Translations under genes and position numbers: made by a program
The notes under the pieces: model-generated
What the model saw: the letters and a program-made list of their open reading frames with translations, nothing else
Told to the model about the DNA's origin: nothing
Databases searched by the model: none
In this document: piece after piece, positions 1 through 13,800 of the stretch
Position numbering within the stretch: the first letter of the stretch is position 1
Layout: each line of letters opens with the position of its first letter
Assembly (NCBI GenBank): GCA_943736015.1
Contig: OX031062.1
Span: 60,562,962 to 60,626,961, forward strand
Length of the DNA stretch: 64,000 nucleotides
Direction: 5' to 3'
Source of the DNA: Tridacna crocea
Lineage: Eukaryota > Mollusca > Bivalvia > Cardiida > Cardiidae

Positions 1-59
1 CTGAATTTGAAACATTTGTTGACCACAAATGCAAAATGGGTATAAATAAATTTTATGGT

Positions 60-195
60 ACTGGTATGGTAGAAATATTGTTGGAAAAGGAGAAAATGTT
101 GCTTACCAGCATTTTCTCCTTCACCCACAATGTTTTCAAAAACTTTTTCTGTAAAGGGTCATCAAAACTTTGGATTGTATGGTAAAAGATTGTGA
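60..195 (+). mobile_element. F1, right part
   Basis: Hairpin core at about 72-133 with the B arm to its right (GGTAAAAG end). The A arm is missing. Confidence 0.7.
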
Positions 196-511
196 TATTT
201 ACATAAGACAATTTCCTTTCCCTAGATACCAGTAGTAACTAGAATCACTTCTGTTTAGATTACTTCAGGGAGATTAAGTTTCCTTTCTATAAATAACAAA
301 TTAAAAATTACCAGTTTTGTTTTTTGATAGATTCCTCAGATGCTAATTGGATTAAGCAGAAGTGTCAGCTCGTATTACAGCCGATATCATGTATTGGGGG
401 TAAGTGTATTTTTAGTATGTGTGCAGTTTTCATAGCATGCAGTGTTCTATTGATGCAGCTTAAACCTGATGATGCACAAGTACAATTTTGTGTATCCATT
501 GAGAAGACAGG

Positions 512-743
512 TTTAACCTTTTACCTGTTATGCCAATAGGAGACTCTTCCATTTCAGCAGCAAATAAAGATATGATGTCAAAAACATGGACAAATGAGGA
601 TACAAATAACTGATTGAGTGGAAAACATTGTGGGAAAAGGAGAAAATGCTGGTTACCAGCATTTTCTCCTTTTTCTACAATGTTTTCTACAGACTTCTTT
701 CATTGGGGTCATCAAAAGTAGGGATTGTGTGGTAATGGGTTAA
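512..743 (+). mobile_element. F1, diverged A arm
   Basis: TTAA at both ends. The core (about 618-690) and B arm are good, while the A arm is hardly recognisable. Confidence 0.7.
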
Positions 744-929
744 TAAACAACAAAATTTTAGACTAGACAAAATTGAAAAACATTTGCAGATAACAAAATA
801 TGTGGCTTAAATGAAAATTTCTGTATCTGGTAGGTTACCAGCATTTTCTCTTTTTCCCCAATTTTTTTTATTTCAAAAGCTTTTTGTTTCATGGTTGTTA
901 CAATTCGGCATTGAGTGGTAAAGGGTTTA
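744..929 (+). mobile_element. F1, old copy abutting the previous one
   Basis: The A arm starts directly after the TTAA at 740-743. One stem arm is lost, leaving only GGTTACCAGCATTTTCTC. Confidence 0.65.
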
Positions 930-1324
930 AGCACTCATTAATGGATAATGGGTTAATCAGGCTGTTAATTTCCTTTGTCTTTATCACAGGAGGCCAGACC
1001 ACACTTATTACCTACAATGTATGCTAGACTATATCTACTGAAGGCAGTGTATCAAGTTATGTGTAATGGTTTAAGACTGATGGGAATTACGCCATTGTCA
1101 CAGCTCTAATGTTATATTTTTGTAAATATTGTACTTGTAAGGTCTACTGAAATATATAAGGTATGTTCCAAATTGTGTTTAATTTCATATTTGTATCCCT
1201 GCAAAAGGGAACATTGCTGTAGCCAGCCAGCCAGTCTATCTTATCCTTCTGTGGGCATGCTCACATGTAAAACTTGTCGTATTAGGAGATGACACATAAA
1301 AAGTAGTACACATGATGCAAGTTA

Positions 1325-1440
1325 CCTCTGAGAGGTTAGAGTAGATTGTGGCTACCACCATTTTATCCTTATCTCACAATGCTTTCATAAACTGTCTTTC
1401 TTGGAGTTGGTTAAACATGTGCTTGTTTGGAAAAAGGTAA
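1325..1440 (+). mobile_element. F1 fragment, very diverged
   Basis: One stem arm and a trace of the B arm. Confidence 0.4.
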
Positions 1441-1673
1441 ACCAGAGAAACTGCCAGAAATGAAGGTAGCAAGAACAGCAGAACTTGATAAAGTCTTATA
1501 CTAAATAAGCATGTTTATAGATTCTTGACAGTTGACAAAAAATTAAAACAAATTTTATGGTATGAATATGCATGTAAAGAATAGAATAATTGAGGAACAC
1601 TCATATTGCAAAGGCTGTTTATAGTGGTAAACAGTTTATCTAGTACACCAAAAGGGTTCACTAAATAAATCCC

Positions 1674-1876
1674 CTAATCACTGGTTTCTATCAGTTCTTC
1701 CTGAGCTCTTTGTAGAAGATCTGAATTGTACATTTTATACACTTCAGGTAAGTCAAACATGGAAAATGTGAATGATCTGGTGAAAGATAAATCAGATAAC
1801 TTGTCATCATCTGTCCGATTCTTTTTGCTTCCAATGTTGAGTTGATCAGCTGTAATTGTCTTCATCAAAGTTTTAC
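1674..1876 (-). CDS. Exon 15, terminal (residues 1060-1126 and stop)
   Basis: Acceptor acctcag|GTA, phase 1. The frame runs to TGA at 1674 and ends LLQRAQEELIETSD. No canonical AATAAA is obvious immediately downstream on this strand. Confidence 0.82.
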
Positions 1877-4800
1877 CTGAGGTATCACAAAAAAAATGTA
1901 ATTAATATACAGTGATAGCTATGGCAACAACAATGAAAAAAATTAGCTTTTGTCTGTGAAAAGGGGGCTTAATGCATCTGCCAAAACTATAGACCCAGGT
2001 TGGCCAGTGCAGTGCATGCAAGCTGACCTGGGCCAAAACGTTTTGCCGTCAGTCAATTATATGAATGTAAAAGGACCATTCAAGATTTTGGTGCTGTTAG
2101 TATTTATGGATCTACTATTATGTGATGGCTTGCTTGGTATGATGTGTAACAGAGATACATTAACTCAATACCAAATGACAAAATTTTAGGCTTGCCCAAA
2201 TCGAAAGCATTTGCAGATGACAAAAAAAAAGTGACTAAAATTTTGAAAATTGTTTTGTGAAGGGTAGAAAACATTGTGGGAAAAGGAGAAAATGCTGGTT
2301 ACCAGCATTTTCTCCTTTTCCCACAATGTTTTCTAAAGGCTTCTTTCACAGGAGCGTCAAAAGTAGGGATTGTGTGGTAATGGGTTAAGCCCCTGTTTGC
2401 CAAAACAGACTTCAAATATTGTAACACTTTTTATCCGCCTCCTGAAACGAATCAGGAGCAGGCAAATTTTAACCATTCTTGTAAAATAAAGATAATGATC
2501 ATGAATTAATCCATTACCACACGATCTCTACTTTTGATGACCCTGAAAAAGAAGCCTTCAGAAAACATTGTGGGAAAAGGAGAAAATGCTGGTAAGTTGG
2601 TAACCAGCATTTTCTCCTTTTCCGATGATGTTTTCTATCCTTTCACAAAACAAATTTCAAATTTTCAGTCCCTTTTATTTTGTCGTCTGCAAATGATATC
2701 ATTTTGGACAAGCCTAAAACTTTATCGTTACGTAATGAGTTAATGTTAACTAATAGATAAATTTGAAATAATGATAAAAGAAAGAAGAAACTGCTGATTA
2801 AAAACAATTTTCTGAATTTCTAAAAAGATTCATCCCTTTATCACACAATGACGACTTTTAACACCCCTGAAAGAGAAGGCTTTTGAAAATGCTGGTTACC
2901 AAAGGCTTGCTCAATAACATTTTCCCTAGACTCGTTTAATAAAATTTTATCTCAAAAGCCAACTCTTGTCAGATGCTATATATCTTCAATGTTTTCTCCT
3001 GTGTCATTTGTAACAGTTTCTGGTAAATCTAGTATTGATCTAGATATGATCTGTACAATAATGGGTGAACACATACATAGCATTTTAGAGTATTTAAACA
3101 TTAACCCTTTACCCAGTAAGGCATTTCTATGGTATCTCTAATTGACCCTAAGTAACAGCAAGGATGAAGCTGTTTCTTACTTGAATATGACACCTTTTGA
3201 TAGCATAGAAAACATTGTGACAAAAGGTGAAATTGCTCATCACGAGCAATTTCACCTTTTGCCTCAATGTTTTCCAAAAGCTCCTACAGGCAATGCGGAT
3301 CAATGAGTATCTATGGAGTAAAGGGTTAACTTGTTCACAAACTTGCATTAGATGACCTTGAAAACACCAATCTTAAATTCTTAATGACTGAACCCTTTAC
3401 TCCATAAATACTCATTTCTACGCATTGCTTGGAGGAGCCTTTGGAAAACATTGTGGCAAAATGTGAAATTGCTCGTCATGAGCAATTTCACCTTTTGTCA
3501 CCATGTTTTCTATGCCATCAAAAAGTGTCGTACACACACAAAAAATGGCTTCATCTTTGCTGTTAGTTTTAGGGTCAGTTAGAGATACCATAGAAATGCC
3601 TTATTGGGTAAAGGGTTAAGAGTAAATACATATCAAAGATGTGGTACTAGAGTGAATTGCTCTTTACAAATGGACATCTACACCAATGCCCACACTGGTT
3701 ACTCTCTTACAAACATGAAAGTTTGCAACAGATGCATAGCTGAAATACAAACTGCATCTGGCGGGATTCGAACCCATGTAGCACCATCACCATAACCAAT
3801 GAGCTAAAGAGATATAGATCTCACTAATGCAGTTTTTGGTATTGTATTTAACCCTTTACTCCATAGATACTCATTTCTACCCATTGCTTGTAGGAGCCTT
3901 TGGAAAACATTGTGACAGAAAGTGAAATTGCTCGTGACAAGCAATTTCACCTTGTGTCACAATGTTTTCCATGCTATCAAAAGGTTTCATTTACGCATAA
4001 GAAACGGCTTCATCCTTGCTGTTATTTAGGGTCAATTAGAGATACCATAGAAATGCTGTATGGTGTAAAGGGTTAAATAGGAACGAAGCCATGCATGAAG
4101 GAGTGGTCTCCTGTAACACATCCCATCTGAAAGTCATCATTTATTGATGACTCGAAGCCTTTTTAGGCAGAAAGACCGTTTTTAGACAACAAATGGGATA
4201 AATGGCTCAGTGGCAATCCCAGACCAGCCCCCATTTTACGAACATGGTCGATAACAAAGAAACAAATTAGCAAATGCAGAAATAAAGGGACCAGGAAAGA
4301 TTCTAACCAAGAATGCCCAGACAAAAGCCCAACACCATAACCACTGAGCTAAAGGTAATTCTCCCTAACGCAGTTGTTCGGTATTGTATTTAAACTGGGA
4401 TGAAGCCATGCATGAAGGAGTGGTCTCCTTATTGCTATTTGGGCTTTAATGTCACACAGACAAGTGTAGATAGTCTTCAAAAACCTCAGTAAAACTTACC
4501 GGCTGTATGTGGACCAATGTGTGAATTAATTCTCAATCTGTCCTTGTACAGGGATTTCAAATAATAGTCTCGAAACAGTAGGTTTGGATCTTCTTGATCT
4601 ATCTTGTTTCGTTTTTTGACAGAAAATGGCTGTGTTTTTGGTCTTGTAAACTGTTGTTTCATGGTAGCTACCTTTCCTGGAACTGGGGTCTGTAAACACA
4701 GACAAAAGAGTTACAAACTGTAGGTGAAATTGACAAATTTTCTGCGCATATGTTTTTTTTACAAGTCAAAGATATAGAGAAGAAATAACAAGTTTATACA

Positions 4801-7800
4801 AAATTATGTTCTATTTGGCCATTGGAAAGTTTTTATTGCCAGGTTGGAAAAGTACATCAACAGTATATTTCAACTAAAGACTAGCAAATTTTAATACACA
4901 ACTCTAAATAGTAAAATGTGTATTATGGTCTTAAACTTGAAGAATACAACATAGATTTTATGTGAAAATATTGCAGTAAAAGGAGATGATATTTAATGCC
5001 TTGAAGAAGACCTCTATTGAAAACATTTTACACATATGAACCGTTTACAAAACAATCCCTGGTTTTTACAAACAAGAGCAAGCAGCCTTCTGAAAACATT
5101 GTAGGACAAGGAAAAAATGCTGGTAACCAGCAATTTCTCCTTTTCCCACAATGTTTTGAACTCTTCTAAATTCAAGTTTCAATTTTTCAGTAATGTTTAT
5201 TTTGTTGTCTGCAAATGCTTTCAATATTTCTTATCATCTGCAAATGCTTTCAATTTGGACAAGTGTGAAATTTGATCGTTTGATAAAAGTTAAAGGAGAA
5301 ATTGTATGTCATAAGTGACTTCTTCACCTGCAACAATGTATGAGTATTTGAACCTTTTACCACACAGTCTCCATTTTTATGACATAGAAGAAGAATGCTT
5401 TTAACTTTTTACCAAACGGCAAAATTTTGGAGTCATCCAAATCGAAAGCATTTGCAGACGGCAAAATAAAAGTGACTGAAAATTTGAAATTTGTTCTGTG
5501 AAGAGAAAACAACATTGTGGTAAAAGGAGAAAATGCTGGTTCTCCTTTTCCCACAGTGTTTTCTAAAGGCTTCTTTCTCAGGGTCATCAAAAGTAGGGAT
5601 AGTGTGGTAATGGGTTAAAAAAATTGTGGGAGAAAGAGAAAACGCTGGTAAGCTGTATTTTCCTCTTTTCTAATAATGCTTTGTACCATATCAAAAACAG
5701 AAAACATTCTTTGAGCTAAAGTCAGTTTCTCCTTTCTAATTGAGTTTGATTTACTTTAGGACAAAATTCTTTCATTTAATATGGAGTAAATCCCTTGTCA
5801 AAGTGATATGGAGTATGAATGACCTGAAGGTAAAAGGCTATATATAACATTGTGGGAAAAGGCAAAAATACTGTTAACCAACATTTTCTCCTTTTTCCAC
5901 AATTTTTACAACCCTATGAAAGTCAAATTACATCACTTTAGACACATTTGATTCGTCGTCTGCTAATTAACCCATTACCACACAATCCCTACTTTTGACG
6001 CCCCTGTGATAGAAGCCTTTTGAAAACCCTGTGGGAAAAGGAGAAAATGCTGGAAACCAGCATTTTCTCCTTTTCCCACAGTGTTTTCTACCCTTCCCAG
6101 AACAAATTTCAAATTTTCAGTCACATTTATTTTGTCGTCTGCAAATGCTTTCAATTTGGACCAGTCTAAATTTTTCTTGTGTGGTAATGGGTTAACAAGA
6201 TTATGTCTAAAATTCTGTCAATTGGTAAAGTGCCCAGGAGCTCAACAATGAACACTGTACCTGAGGTTTCTTTCTTCCTTTAAATGGGGTAGCCTTTCGA
6301 AAAGTTTGTGGAACAATCTGTGATTTTAAAGTTTTGGACAGTGCTGGAAGATTTACAGTTGTCTTAGATTTTGGTTGGTCTTTCAAAGCTGCAATAAATG
6401 ATAACAAATAAATTACTTTCAGAACTTTCAACCTTCTACCAACCAATCTTGTTTAACTCTTTACCAAACAACAAAAATTTAGACTGGTCCAAATCGAAAG
6501 CTCTTGCAGTTCACCCGGTGTCCGTCGTGCTTCGTGAACAATTCTTTAAACATCATCTCCTCCTCAACTGTTGGACCAAACATGGCTGGAATGTTCCTTG
6601 GGAGGTGTTCTTTAAAATTAGTTCACAGAATTTGATTGCATCAAAAACTCTGGTTGCCATGGCAACCAAATGGAATTTTCTAAGAATTCTTTAAAAATAT
6701 CTTCTGAAACTGCTGGTCAGATTTTGAAATAATTTCACAGAGATGTTCCTTGGGTGACCCTCTTCAAAAAATGTTCGCAAAATTTTGATCCATCGACAAA
6801 CAAGTAGACAAGGAATTATTGATTCATGAAGTTATATGGTAAGCAGAAAAACATAATGAATTAACCCTTTTCCGAACAATCTTGGGTTTTAACGACCTTG
6901 ACGGACAGTCCTTTTGAAAACATTGAGTGAAAACAAGCAAATGCTGGTAACCAGCATTTTCTCCTTTTCCCACAATGTTTTTCACTTTGTCAAAGCAAGA
7001 TCGCACCTTTTGAGCTGCTTGAAAATTGTTGGCTGTAAATGCTTTCAATTTGGACAAGGCTCAAATTCTGTCGTTTGGTAGAGGGTGGAAACCAAAACAT
7101 TACCAAATATTAGAAAGTGTAGTTTTAACTGCAAGAATTTTGAAACATGCTCACTGATATAAGCCATTGTACAAAATTATGAGGAAGATAGTACATTTTC
7201 AAAGGCACTGAAACTCATTTACATTTCTTGTCCTGTTTTGTTGCACTGGTTAAATCAATATTATCACATTTGACGGGTCGAAGTGAGGCCTTGAATGTGT
7301 AGTCAAGGTCATTCTGCCCCACCTCCACTACCCCAATTTTCCTGGCTGTCTTTTTGCCTGGTCTAATCTCATCCCATGACGATGTGACCGCCCGAGAAAG
7401 TAGCCTTGTGCTTTGGATTGGTGTGTTAGAGTTCCTGTAAAAAGTAACGGTAAACGCTTCCCTGACATCAACATTTATTAGGTTTACTGGTTAACTCTTT
7501 ACCACACAATCCCTACTTTAGACAACTCTAAGAAAGAAGCCTTCAGAAAACATTGTGGGAAAAGGAGAAAATGCTGGTAACCAGCATTTTCTCCTTTTCC
7601 CACAATGTTTTCTACTCTTCACAAAACATTTCAAAGTTGCAGTCACTTTTATTTTGCCATCTGCAAATGCTTTCGATTTGGACAAGCCTAAAATTTTTAA
7701 TCAGATAAATGTTTTGCACCACCCTCAAAATTATTCTAGTTATAACATAGCAACAGCTAATGTATTAATATATTCCCTATATACCAGTATAAGGCTAATG

Positions 7801-10800
7801 TTCTGAAGTGGTTAACCCAAGGACATTCCAGGGAAAAAAAAACAAACTCTTCTAGTGAGGATCAAATCCTGAGCTTCAAGGTTGCAAATCTCACACCTTT
7901 ACCATTAAGCCTACATGTATATGGCCCTGCATTAACTCTTTACCACAGAATCCCTACTTTTAACAACTCTGAGAGAGAAGCCTTTTGAAAACACTGGAGG
8001 AAAAGGAGAAAATGCTGCCTGCATTTCCCTTAGTGTTTTCAAGAACCTTTTTCAAGAAAAATCTATAGCCTCATTAAAACACTAGATCATTTTATTAATT
8101 GTTCACACATTACCATACAATCACAAATTTTAACAACCCTACGAAAGAAAGCTTCTGAAAATATTGTGTGAAAAAGAAAAAATACTGGTAACTCTTTGAT
8201 AGACAAATTTCTTGCCTTTAGTAACAAAATGCCATCTGCACATGTTTTTGTAGGCTGAAATATTGTTGTCAGCTAGAATACAGCTTTCCCCACAACATTT
8301 TCTACTCTGTGAAAGACAATTTTCATGGTTTTAGTAACATTCACTTTGTGATCTGCAAAGGCTTTGTATCTGACGAGACTAAAGTATTGTCTGGTAGAGT
8401 AAAGCACAGAACTAGCCCGTATTCACCAACCATTCTTGAGAATATTCTTTGTCTTATTCTCCAAGGTTTTTTTAAATTTGTAAGTAACACAACTTCTGAT
8501 TGGCTAAACCATTTGGTTTAGCCAATCAGAAGTTGTGTTACTTACAAGGATGGTTTAGCCAATCAGAAGTTATGTTACTAACAAGGATGGTTTAGCCAAT
8601 CAGAAGTTGTGTTACTTACAATGTAGAAAATTCTGGAGAATGGTTGGTGAATATGGACCCAGGACTTCAGTGAACCTTTTTATACAAACCTTGGAGATTG
8701 CTGTATAGATCTGGACCATTTTCTGAAGATACTGGGGTTAGGCATAGTGTTTTTCGTGACCACAACCTTTTGAACAGATTTTTCACAACTTTTTGATGAC
8801 TGATTTGAAGCATCTGTATTGGTGGCATTAGTTCTTTCCCTAAAGATTGTAACATACAAAAACTTAAGGTAAGGTTTATCATTTGGTAGATTTACCATTT
8901 GGTAGTAACATAGTGAACTATACACAGACTATTTTCTTTTTACGTACAATCATAATAGTATAAAATCTATTAAAGAACGAGAAAATAAAAAGAAAATACA
9001 TAACCAGATAAAAGAACATCAGTGAGATGAGAAAAAAAAATCAGATGCATCAGAAGAGAAAAAGAAGTCTAGATAAATACATATGGAACTGAGGCAGTAT
9101 GCCTATTTATGTATAGAACACAAGAGATACCCAACACAATGAAACAGTACGTGAATTATCCAGTATCAAACACTGCTGTATTTGAAGGCCTTTTTTCATG
9201 CATATGCTGCTGAAAAAATTAAATGAAACTTTTGGAGCCAATTGTAAAATCCAATGATGTTATTTCAAATGCATTTTCAAATAAAAATATGTCCTTATTA
9301 GACAGTATAGATCCAAGATCAGGCTGCATGTTGTGTGCAATCTGATCTTGATCTACACTGTCCGTAAAAGGTCAGTGAGTCATGATTGGCAGGATAAGGG
9401 TTAAAACTTGGCCAAATTGTTTTAACCCATTACCAAACGACAAAATCTTTGGCTTGTCCAAATTGAAAGCATTTGCAAATGACAAAATAAAACTGATTGA
9501 AAATTTGAAATTTGTTTTGTAAAGGATAGGAAACATTGTGGGAAAAGGAGAAAATGCTGGTAACCAGCATTTTCTCCTTTTCCACGATGTTTTCTAAAGG
9601 CTTCTTTCTCGGGGCGTCAAAAGTAAGGATTGTGTGGTAATGGGTTAATGCTGACTTGTTATTGCTTTTAAAAGATTCAACTAATGTCACAGAGAGAGGT
9701 TAGATATATAAGCACTTGAAACCTGCCTTGCTGTTGAGCTAGCTTTTACAGCGATGCGGTTTGGTGTATTAAATTTCTCTCCTTGATAGTTAAGCAATGT
9801 GCATTGGGTTAATGCCTGGATGGGTGACCAAATCGTTGCACATTACATTTGGTGGCAGCGGTGGGATAATGACAACTGCCGGACTGGAGTTGCCTTACCC
9901 ATGTATATTCCCTTAGTGTTTCTGTATATAAGTGCTTGTACATGTATATAGGTCTCAGGGTTGAGACTTCCCAAAGGGGGGAGTAATGTCACGGAGAGAG
10001 GTTAGATATACATGTATAAGTACTTGAAACCTGCCTTGCTGTTGAGCTAGCTTTTACAGCAATGTAGTTCGGTGTATTTCTCTCCATGATAGTTAAGCAA
10101 CATGCATTGTGTTAGTGCCTGGATGGGTGACCAGGTCGTTGCATGTTACACTAGTCTTTGTTTGGTCAAAGTCTGCAATAAAATTCACTTTATTTAAAAA
10201 TACTGCTAAGAACTACAGTACAGTAAAACCTTGATTGATTTATCTTATATGGAAAGTTACATTTTGCAGACAGGTTCGAACAGGATCAAAATGCACAAAA
10301 ACTGTCTGATCTTGCTCTGGGTTCATTCTGTGGTGTTCAGAAACACCCACCACTGGCTATTAGAATTATATATATATATATATACATGGATAAACTGAAA
10401 AACCTCCACACACAACTTTGTCTTATTTATAGCAGCAATGGTCATCAGGATTTTATGATACGGATAAATTGAATACTGTAACCTTCACATGTAGCCTGAG
10501 AGTCTGAACTTAACCCTTTACCAAACAATCCCTGATTTTTATGACCCTGAGATAGAAGCCTTTTGAAAACATTGTGGGAAAAGGAGAAAATGCTGGTAAC
10601 CAGCATTTTGTTTTTTTCCCACAATGTTTTCTGTTCTTCCTATAACAGATTTCAATATATGAGATACATTCATTTTGTTCTCTGCAAGTGCTTTCACTTT
10701 AGACCTGTCTAAAAGTTCGTCATTTGGTAAAGGGTTAAAACCAGCATTTACTGGCCCAATAGCCTCTAAGGAGGTCTTTATAGCTCACCTGGAGCACCTT

Positions 10801-13800
10801 TTGTTCATATGAGTGAAGAATGCTGAGAAACTTACCCAATTCGACTTTGATCTTTCTTTATACTGGCTTCATTGTCTGTCAGCTTTTGGTTATCACCCTC
10901 TGACTGGTGACTGGTTCTTGAACTTTTCTTGCTGTAGTGTGATGTAATGTCTGGTAACCATTCCTTCTGATCCATGGCCTCTAGTTGTTCTGAATGTCAT
11001 CAAATTATAATATTTAATCATTAGGAAATTACAATCATTTATATTGAAAGCTTGTGTAGACAACAAATCAGCAGTAGATTAAATTATTACCAGACAACAA
11101 CATTTTATTGGTTACCAGCATTTTCTCTTTTTTCCATGTTGTTTTCAAAAGACTTCTTTGATTGGGGTGTAAAAGTCAGGATTGTGTGGTAAAGGGATAG
11201 TAGACAGAAAGCTTGCAAAGGTACAACGGGTGCTGCACGGCAAAACTGCAATTGTGGTAAACAACAAATAGAGTACCAATTCATTTTATGTGTGGAGAAT
11301 TACCTGAAGAAGTATTTTTTATTTTCATCATCATTTCCTGTTTATACTGTTCAATGAAGGGCCAATAACATAGATCATCGCTGCTTTTCCCTTTCACTGG
11401 TTTGTGTATGGTAACACTGTTCAACTTATCATAACAATGTCCCGAACCAGAATTTGAACTCAGATGCACGCTATCTCTATCTGAGGATGTCCATTCTGAA
11501 CTGGCATCATAATTTGTGACAGTTGGTTCAGTAGATGTCAGTGCCAGTTCCAGTTGGTTAACGTGTAGCTCTTGCCGACGTCTTCTGTTACGCAGTCGGG
11601 GAGTGTCACGAGTGCCATTTGCTGTTAAAGGTGGAGGACCGTGAATTTGGTCATACATACGATCAAGAATCCTTTCAACTTGGAAATTTCTGGAATGTTA
11701 AGATCAGAGTTAATGATTATGTCTTATTCATATTAACAACTAACAAAAAGAAAGTTATTTAACCCATTACCACACAATCCCTACTTTTGACGCCCCTGAG
11801 AAAGAAGCCTATAGAAAACATTGTGGGAAAAGGAGAAAATGCCGGTAACCATCATTTTCTCCTTTTCCCACAAAGTTTTCAACTCTATCACTGAACAGTT
11901 GAAGCATTTGAGCCACTCTGAAATTGTTGTTTGCAAATCCTTTCAATTTGGACTGGGCTAAAATTTTGTCGTCTCGTAAAGGGTAAAACTTTTACCAAAT
12001 GACAAAATTGTACTTGTCTGACTTGACAGCATTTGCAGATTACAAGTTAAATCTGCTTCGAATGTTGGAATATGTTTCAGAAAGGGTTAAAATATTATGG
12101 GGCAAGGAAAAAATGCCGATTTCATATAGTAATATTTTCTCTTTTTCCAAGTTTTTTTCAAAGCCTTTTTTCTCTAGATATTTAACAGGTTACCATATTA
12201 CGTTTTAACAACCCTACTGAAAAAGTTTTTTTTGCAAACATTGTGTGAACAGAAGAAAATATTGGTAACCAGCTTTTTCTCCTTTTTGAAGCAAGCAAAG
12301 TCCTCATTTGGATCATGACTTGACAGTCTTAGTTTTTTAACAGTTTACCACACGACAAAATTCTTGGCTTTTCCATATTAACCCATTACCACACAATCCC
12401 TGCTTTTGATGCCCCTGAGAAAGAAGCCTTTAGAAAACAATGTGGAAAAAGGAGAAAATGCTGGTAACCAGCATTTTTTCCTTTTCCCACAATGTTTTCT
12501 ACCCTACACAAAACATCTTTCAAATTTTCATTCACTTTTACTTTGTAGTCTGCAAATGCTTTTGATTTGGACAATCCTAAAATTGTGTCCTTTAGTAAAG
12601 AGTTAGAAGACGTCATTATGTGGTAAAAGGTTAACCCTCTTTTTAACTCTTTACCAAACGACGAGGTTTTAAGTTTGTCCAAATGGAAAGCATTTGTAGA
12701 CGACAAAAATGAAAGTGACTGAAAATTTGACTTTTGTTTTGTGAAGGGTAGAAAACATTGTAGGAAAAGGAGAAAATGCTGGTTACCAGCATTTTCTACT
12801 TTTCCAACGATGTTTTCTAAAGGCTTCTTTCTCAGGGGCGTCAAAAGTAGGGATTGTGTGGTAATGGGTTAAAAGGTTTCACAAACAGAAGTCATTAAAA
12901 GGTTTCACAAACAGAAGTCATTAAAAGTCTTCATTATGTGGTAAGAGATTAACCTTCTTTTTACAGAGCATAACTTCTTTCAAATCTGACATATAACTAA
13001 AAACTTTTATGCCTTACTGTTCATCATTTTCATCTGAACTTTCTGTTTCTAAATGACAAACCACTCGATGATGTTCACCATCTTTCTTCTTCTTCCTTCG
13101 GTGACGCTTCCATCGATTATATCGCTTGTCTACCACAGCCTCGAAACAAAATTCCTGACCCGTAGGGAGGGAGGGGTCTGGAACTGTAACATTATAATAC
13201 ATAATCCATTTGTTTACATGTTCCTATTAGTTGTAACATTCATTTATCACATAACCTCCCTTATTTTCAGTGTAATATACCCACTACGAATTTTATCTTA
13301 TACATAGTTGATATCACATTTGTGTGACATCATTTTGTACGCATTTCATACCAGTGAGTGGGTCTCATGGAAAATACCGCAGGTGTATTTATGAATGTTT
13401 TTGCATCATGTGATCCATATTTTGTGAAAAATTGTTATGTGATAAAAAGAATCTGACATTTGTGGGCATTTGAGATAAGATTTTATTAAACTTGTCGAGA
13501 AAAATTTTATTAACCCTTTCCCAAACGGCAAATTCTGGACCAGACCGAATTGAAAGCACTTTGCAGATGACAAATTAACAGTTGCTAAAAAGATTATTTT
13601 TCTATATGATAAGGTAGAAAACATTGTGGGAAAAGGAGAAAATGCTGCTTACCAGCATTTTCTCCTTTTCCCACAATGTTTTCAAAAGGCTTCTATTCCT
13701 GACCCGTAAAAACCAGGGATCGTTTGGGAAAGGGTTAAGCTCGTCAAAGGCTTGCTTAATAACATTTCCCTAGACTTGTTTAATAAAATCTTATCTCAAA

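Noticed and set aside
3738-3835. tRNA gene on the minus strand
   Set aside because: A and B boxes are present, but the acceptor stem does not pair and the sequence continues into a repeat body shared with 4325-4430, so it is a SINE-like unit.
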